A stretch of 64,000 nt of DNA, from positions 62,001 through 126,000 of the forward strand of contig JAEYNR010000061.1 of assembly GCA_023412475.1 (NCBI GenBank), in the 5' to 3' direction. Numbering within the stretch: the first letter of the stretch is position 1; every line of letters begins with the position of its first letter. This DNA is from Fibrobacterota bacterium. Its GTDB lineage: Bacteria > Fibrobacterota > Chitinivibrionia > Chitinivibrionales > Chitinispirillaceae. Under the pieces are notes generated by a model. The model was not told the origin of the DNA, ran no database searches, and saw nothing but the letters and a program-made list of their open reading frames with translations. A program made the position numbers and the translations under genes. Below, piece after piece: positions 62,451-64,000 of the stretch.

Positions 62451-64000
62451 ATGTCTGATTCTTTGCATCTTATTGATTTTCATAGAAATTGTTTCACTAT
62501 AACTCCCGACATAAATGGCGAACACAAGACTTTTCTGATCCCATCAAATAATGGAAAAGAGCCCAAGCTTCGACTTTTTTGTTCCTGCTCAAAAAAGGGT
62601 TATGCACGGTGTGAAAATTCCCGGAAACTGCAGAATATCTACGATTCATACTATAAAGGAACTGGTCATCTGTTGCCAACAAATGATTTTGAAAAATCGT
62701 TTTTCTGGCTAATGATTGAACCGGTCACCAGGTTTTTAACCGATTCAGTTTCGTCCATAAATGTGATTCAATCTGAGAGTAAGGTAACTGTAATTAATCA
62801 GCAAAAAAGAGCGTTTTTCCATTTCGTTTCTACAGAAGATGAATGTGAGCGTTTAGTAAGCCGGATCAGTCCTGCGGCTTTATCCAGGTTTTCTTTGATG
62901 AATATTGCTGCTGGATTTGTGCTAAGTGAGCAGGAGAGGGCTCTTATGGAATTGGGGCATAAGACTAGACACCAGGCAATTGAAGATGGATTCTGGTACC
63001 GATTGGCGTATCACTGCTACCGCGAGTACGATGTAAAGGATTGCCGTGTCGAGCCGTTAATTGACAGGAGTAGTGGTGCATTTTGGCTTCATCTGAGTAT
63101 TGGTGGCAAACTGATATTGAGTGCTGAAATACCAGCCTCGGCAGTACCATTTATTCTTCAGGTCCTAGCGGCTAATAACATGGCAGATAGTTTACAAGTA
63201 AATAAAGATGAAACAGAACTGTATTTCCGTGTCTGGGAAAGCGGGAATGATATATGTATCGGTCCGGTAGTAAAAGGTAATGATGAGAGTCTAGTGGATA
63301 TTGATAGCAGGTATATATATGGATCGCATCTGTATATTCCTGAGTATAATGAATACTTTGTGTTAAGTTATTCCAGTCTCAAACTTGTAGCCACCGGTTC
63401 GTGCTGTGTAAGAAAAATTAAAAAAGAGGAGTTTTCATCATTTCTTGAAAAAGAGGAGCAGAGATTGTCCTTTGAGAGTCAGTCTGATTCGGGCGAAACG
63501 GTTGCACTGGATTTGTTTGCTAATTCTCAGGCTAAAGGGTTTGGCAGAATACTGCATCCGATTTTTATTGATTCCTTTGAGAGGATTGAGCTTAATCTTA
63601 TCGAAATGGTTGGTAAGGATTGTGTGTTGTCAGTTTCATACTGTAATGGAAATTTTTCTGTTTCCTTAGCTGAAATTATCAATCAGAAGAGTAAGAAGAA
63701 CCGTTTTATTCTAACTGATCATGGAATAATAGATCTGTTATCTGAAAAGATCTCTTCAGCACTGATAATGACAAAGGGATTAAAGAGAGGTGAAATAACT
63801 TTGTCAAAGGCAGCTCTGCTTCAGTTCAGGGGAACAGCTTTGTCAACTAAATTATTCGGTGAGGAAAAACTGGTTTCCAGAATCCGCCAGATGCTTGAAT
63901 TCAAACCCGTAAACAGTATTGTGCCGTTTAAGGGATTAAACTGTACTCTGCGGGAATATCAGAAACTGGCTGTGCAATGGTTGTTTTTTATATATGATAA
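62451..64000 (+). CDS. SNF2-family helicase, N-terminal part (runs off the window)
   Basis: ATG 62451 (AAGGAAA upstream) opens a frame still open at 64000 (516 codons). Near residue 45 there is a C-x-C with a further Cys (LRLFCSCSKKGYARC), like the SWIM zinc finger of bacterial SNF2 proteins. The following 400 residues are a mixed alpha/beta region of the HepA/DUF3670 kind. The last visible residues (LNCTLREYQKLAVQWLFFIY) are the Q-motif start of the SNF2 ATPase domain. The bacterial role is chromatin- or RNA-polymerase-related remodelling; the exact target is unknown. Confidence 0.78.
   Translation, partial: MSDSLHLIDFHRNCFTITPDINGEHKTFLIPSNNGKEPKLRLFCSCSKKGYARCENSRKLQNIYDSYYKGTGHLLPTNDFEKSFFWLMIEPVTRFLTDSVSSINVIQSESKVTVINQQKRAFFHFVSTEDECERLVSRISPAALSRFSLMNIAAGFVLSEQERALMELGHKTRHQAIEDGFWYRLAYHCYREYDVKDCRVEPLIDRSSGAFWLHLSIGGKLILSAEIPASAVPFILQVLAANNMADSLQVNKDETELYFRVWESGNDICIGPVVKGNDESLVDIDSRYIYGSHLYIPEYNEYFVLSYSSLKLVATGSCCVRKIKKEEFSSFLEKEEQRLSFESQSDSGETVALDLFANSQAKGFGRILHPIFIDSFERIELNLIEMVGKDCVLSVSYCNGNFSVSLAEIINQKSKKNRFILTDHGIIDLLSEKISSALIMTKGLKRGEITLSKAALLQFRGTALSTKLFGEEKLVSRIRQMLEFKPVNSIVPFKGLNCTLREYQKLAVQWLFFIYD

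Noticed and set aside
62278..62502. 74-codon hydrophobic plus-strand frame before the SNF2 gene
   Set aside because: Overlaps the SNF2 start in another frame and has no ribosome-binding site.

Overview
The window is bacterial and looks like a Gram-negative member of the FCB group, most likely Fibrobacterota (inference, about 50% sure). Pointers are a carbohydrate-esterase family 2 protein, a dockerin-bearing secreted protein, several secreted proteins ending in a similar beta-rich tail that resembles type IX secretion sorting domains, outer-membrane beta-barrel proteins, and flagellar accessory genes combined with an RsbW/STAS partner-switching pair. No rRNA, tRNA or CRISPR array was recognised.

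Region by region. 1-5.5 kb (minus strand): STAS protein (cut by the window), RsbW-like kinase, two unknown proteins, an FlhB C-domain homologue, a FliK-like protein and a membrane protein with a flagellar-type C-terminal helix-turn-helix. 5.8-7.3 kb (plus): FHA protein and metallophosphoesterase. 7.3-15.5 kb (minus): a nucleotide-synthesis operon carA-carB-pyrG-purF, all glutamine-using, preceded by two near-identical leader modules that each end in an intrinsic terminator and by a third terminator 75 bases before carA. 15.8-25.7 kb: secreted and outer-membrane proteins, a TPR protein, a divergent chorismate synthase lacking the usual first catalytic histidine, a SemiSWEET transporter and peptidase T.

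25.7-29.5 kb is a gene graveyard: a frameshifted REP-associated transposase, two ISKra4 transposase fragments, an outer-membrane-protein fragment and a SIR2-TPR gene broken by frameshifts and a stop. 29.5-36.5 kb is recC-recB with no recD nearby. 36.5-39.1 kb holds a GyrI-like remnant and a tandem Rpn nuclease array; one copy is split by an amber codon exactly before a putative internal start. 39.2-49.8 kb mixes an AIM24 protein, an SGNH esterase, secreted proteins and more gene remnants. A 5.3-kb block (43.4-48.7 kb) lies between two directly repeated 250-280-base elements.

50.0-58.9 kb is the most interesting accessory segment: a 21-base minisatellite, then a tightly packed five-gene cassette encoding AIPR, a DUF4420-like PD-(D/E)XK nuclease, a Z1 helicase-like ATPase, a C5 cytosine methyltransferase and a Vsr nuclease. 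It is a probable restriction-type antiphage system of the kind usually linked to MutL/MORC ATPases, but here without that ATPase. 59.3-64 kb carries a lipoprotein, heptamer repeats, a CE2 esterase and the start of a SNF2 helicase that runs off the window.
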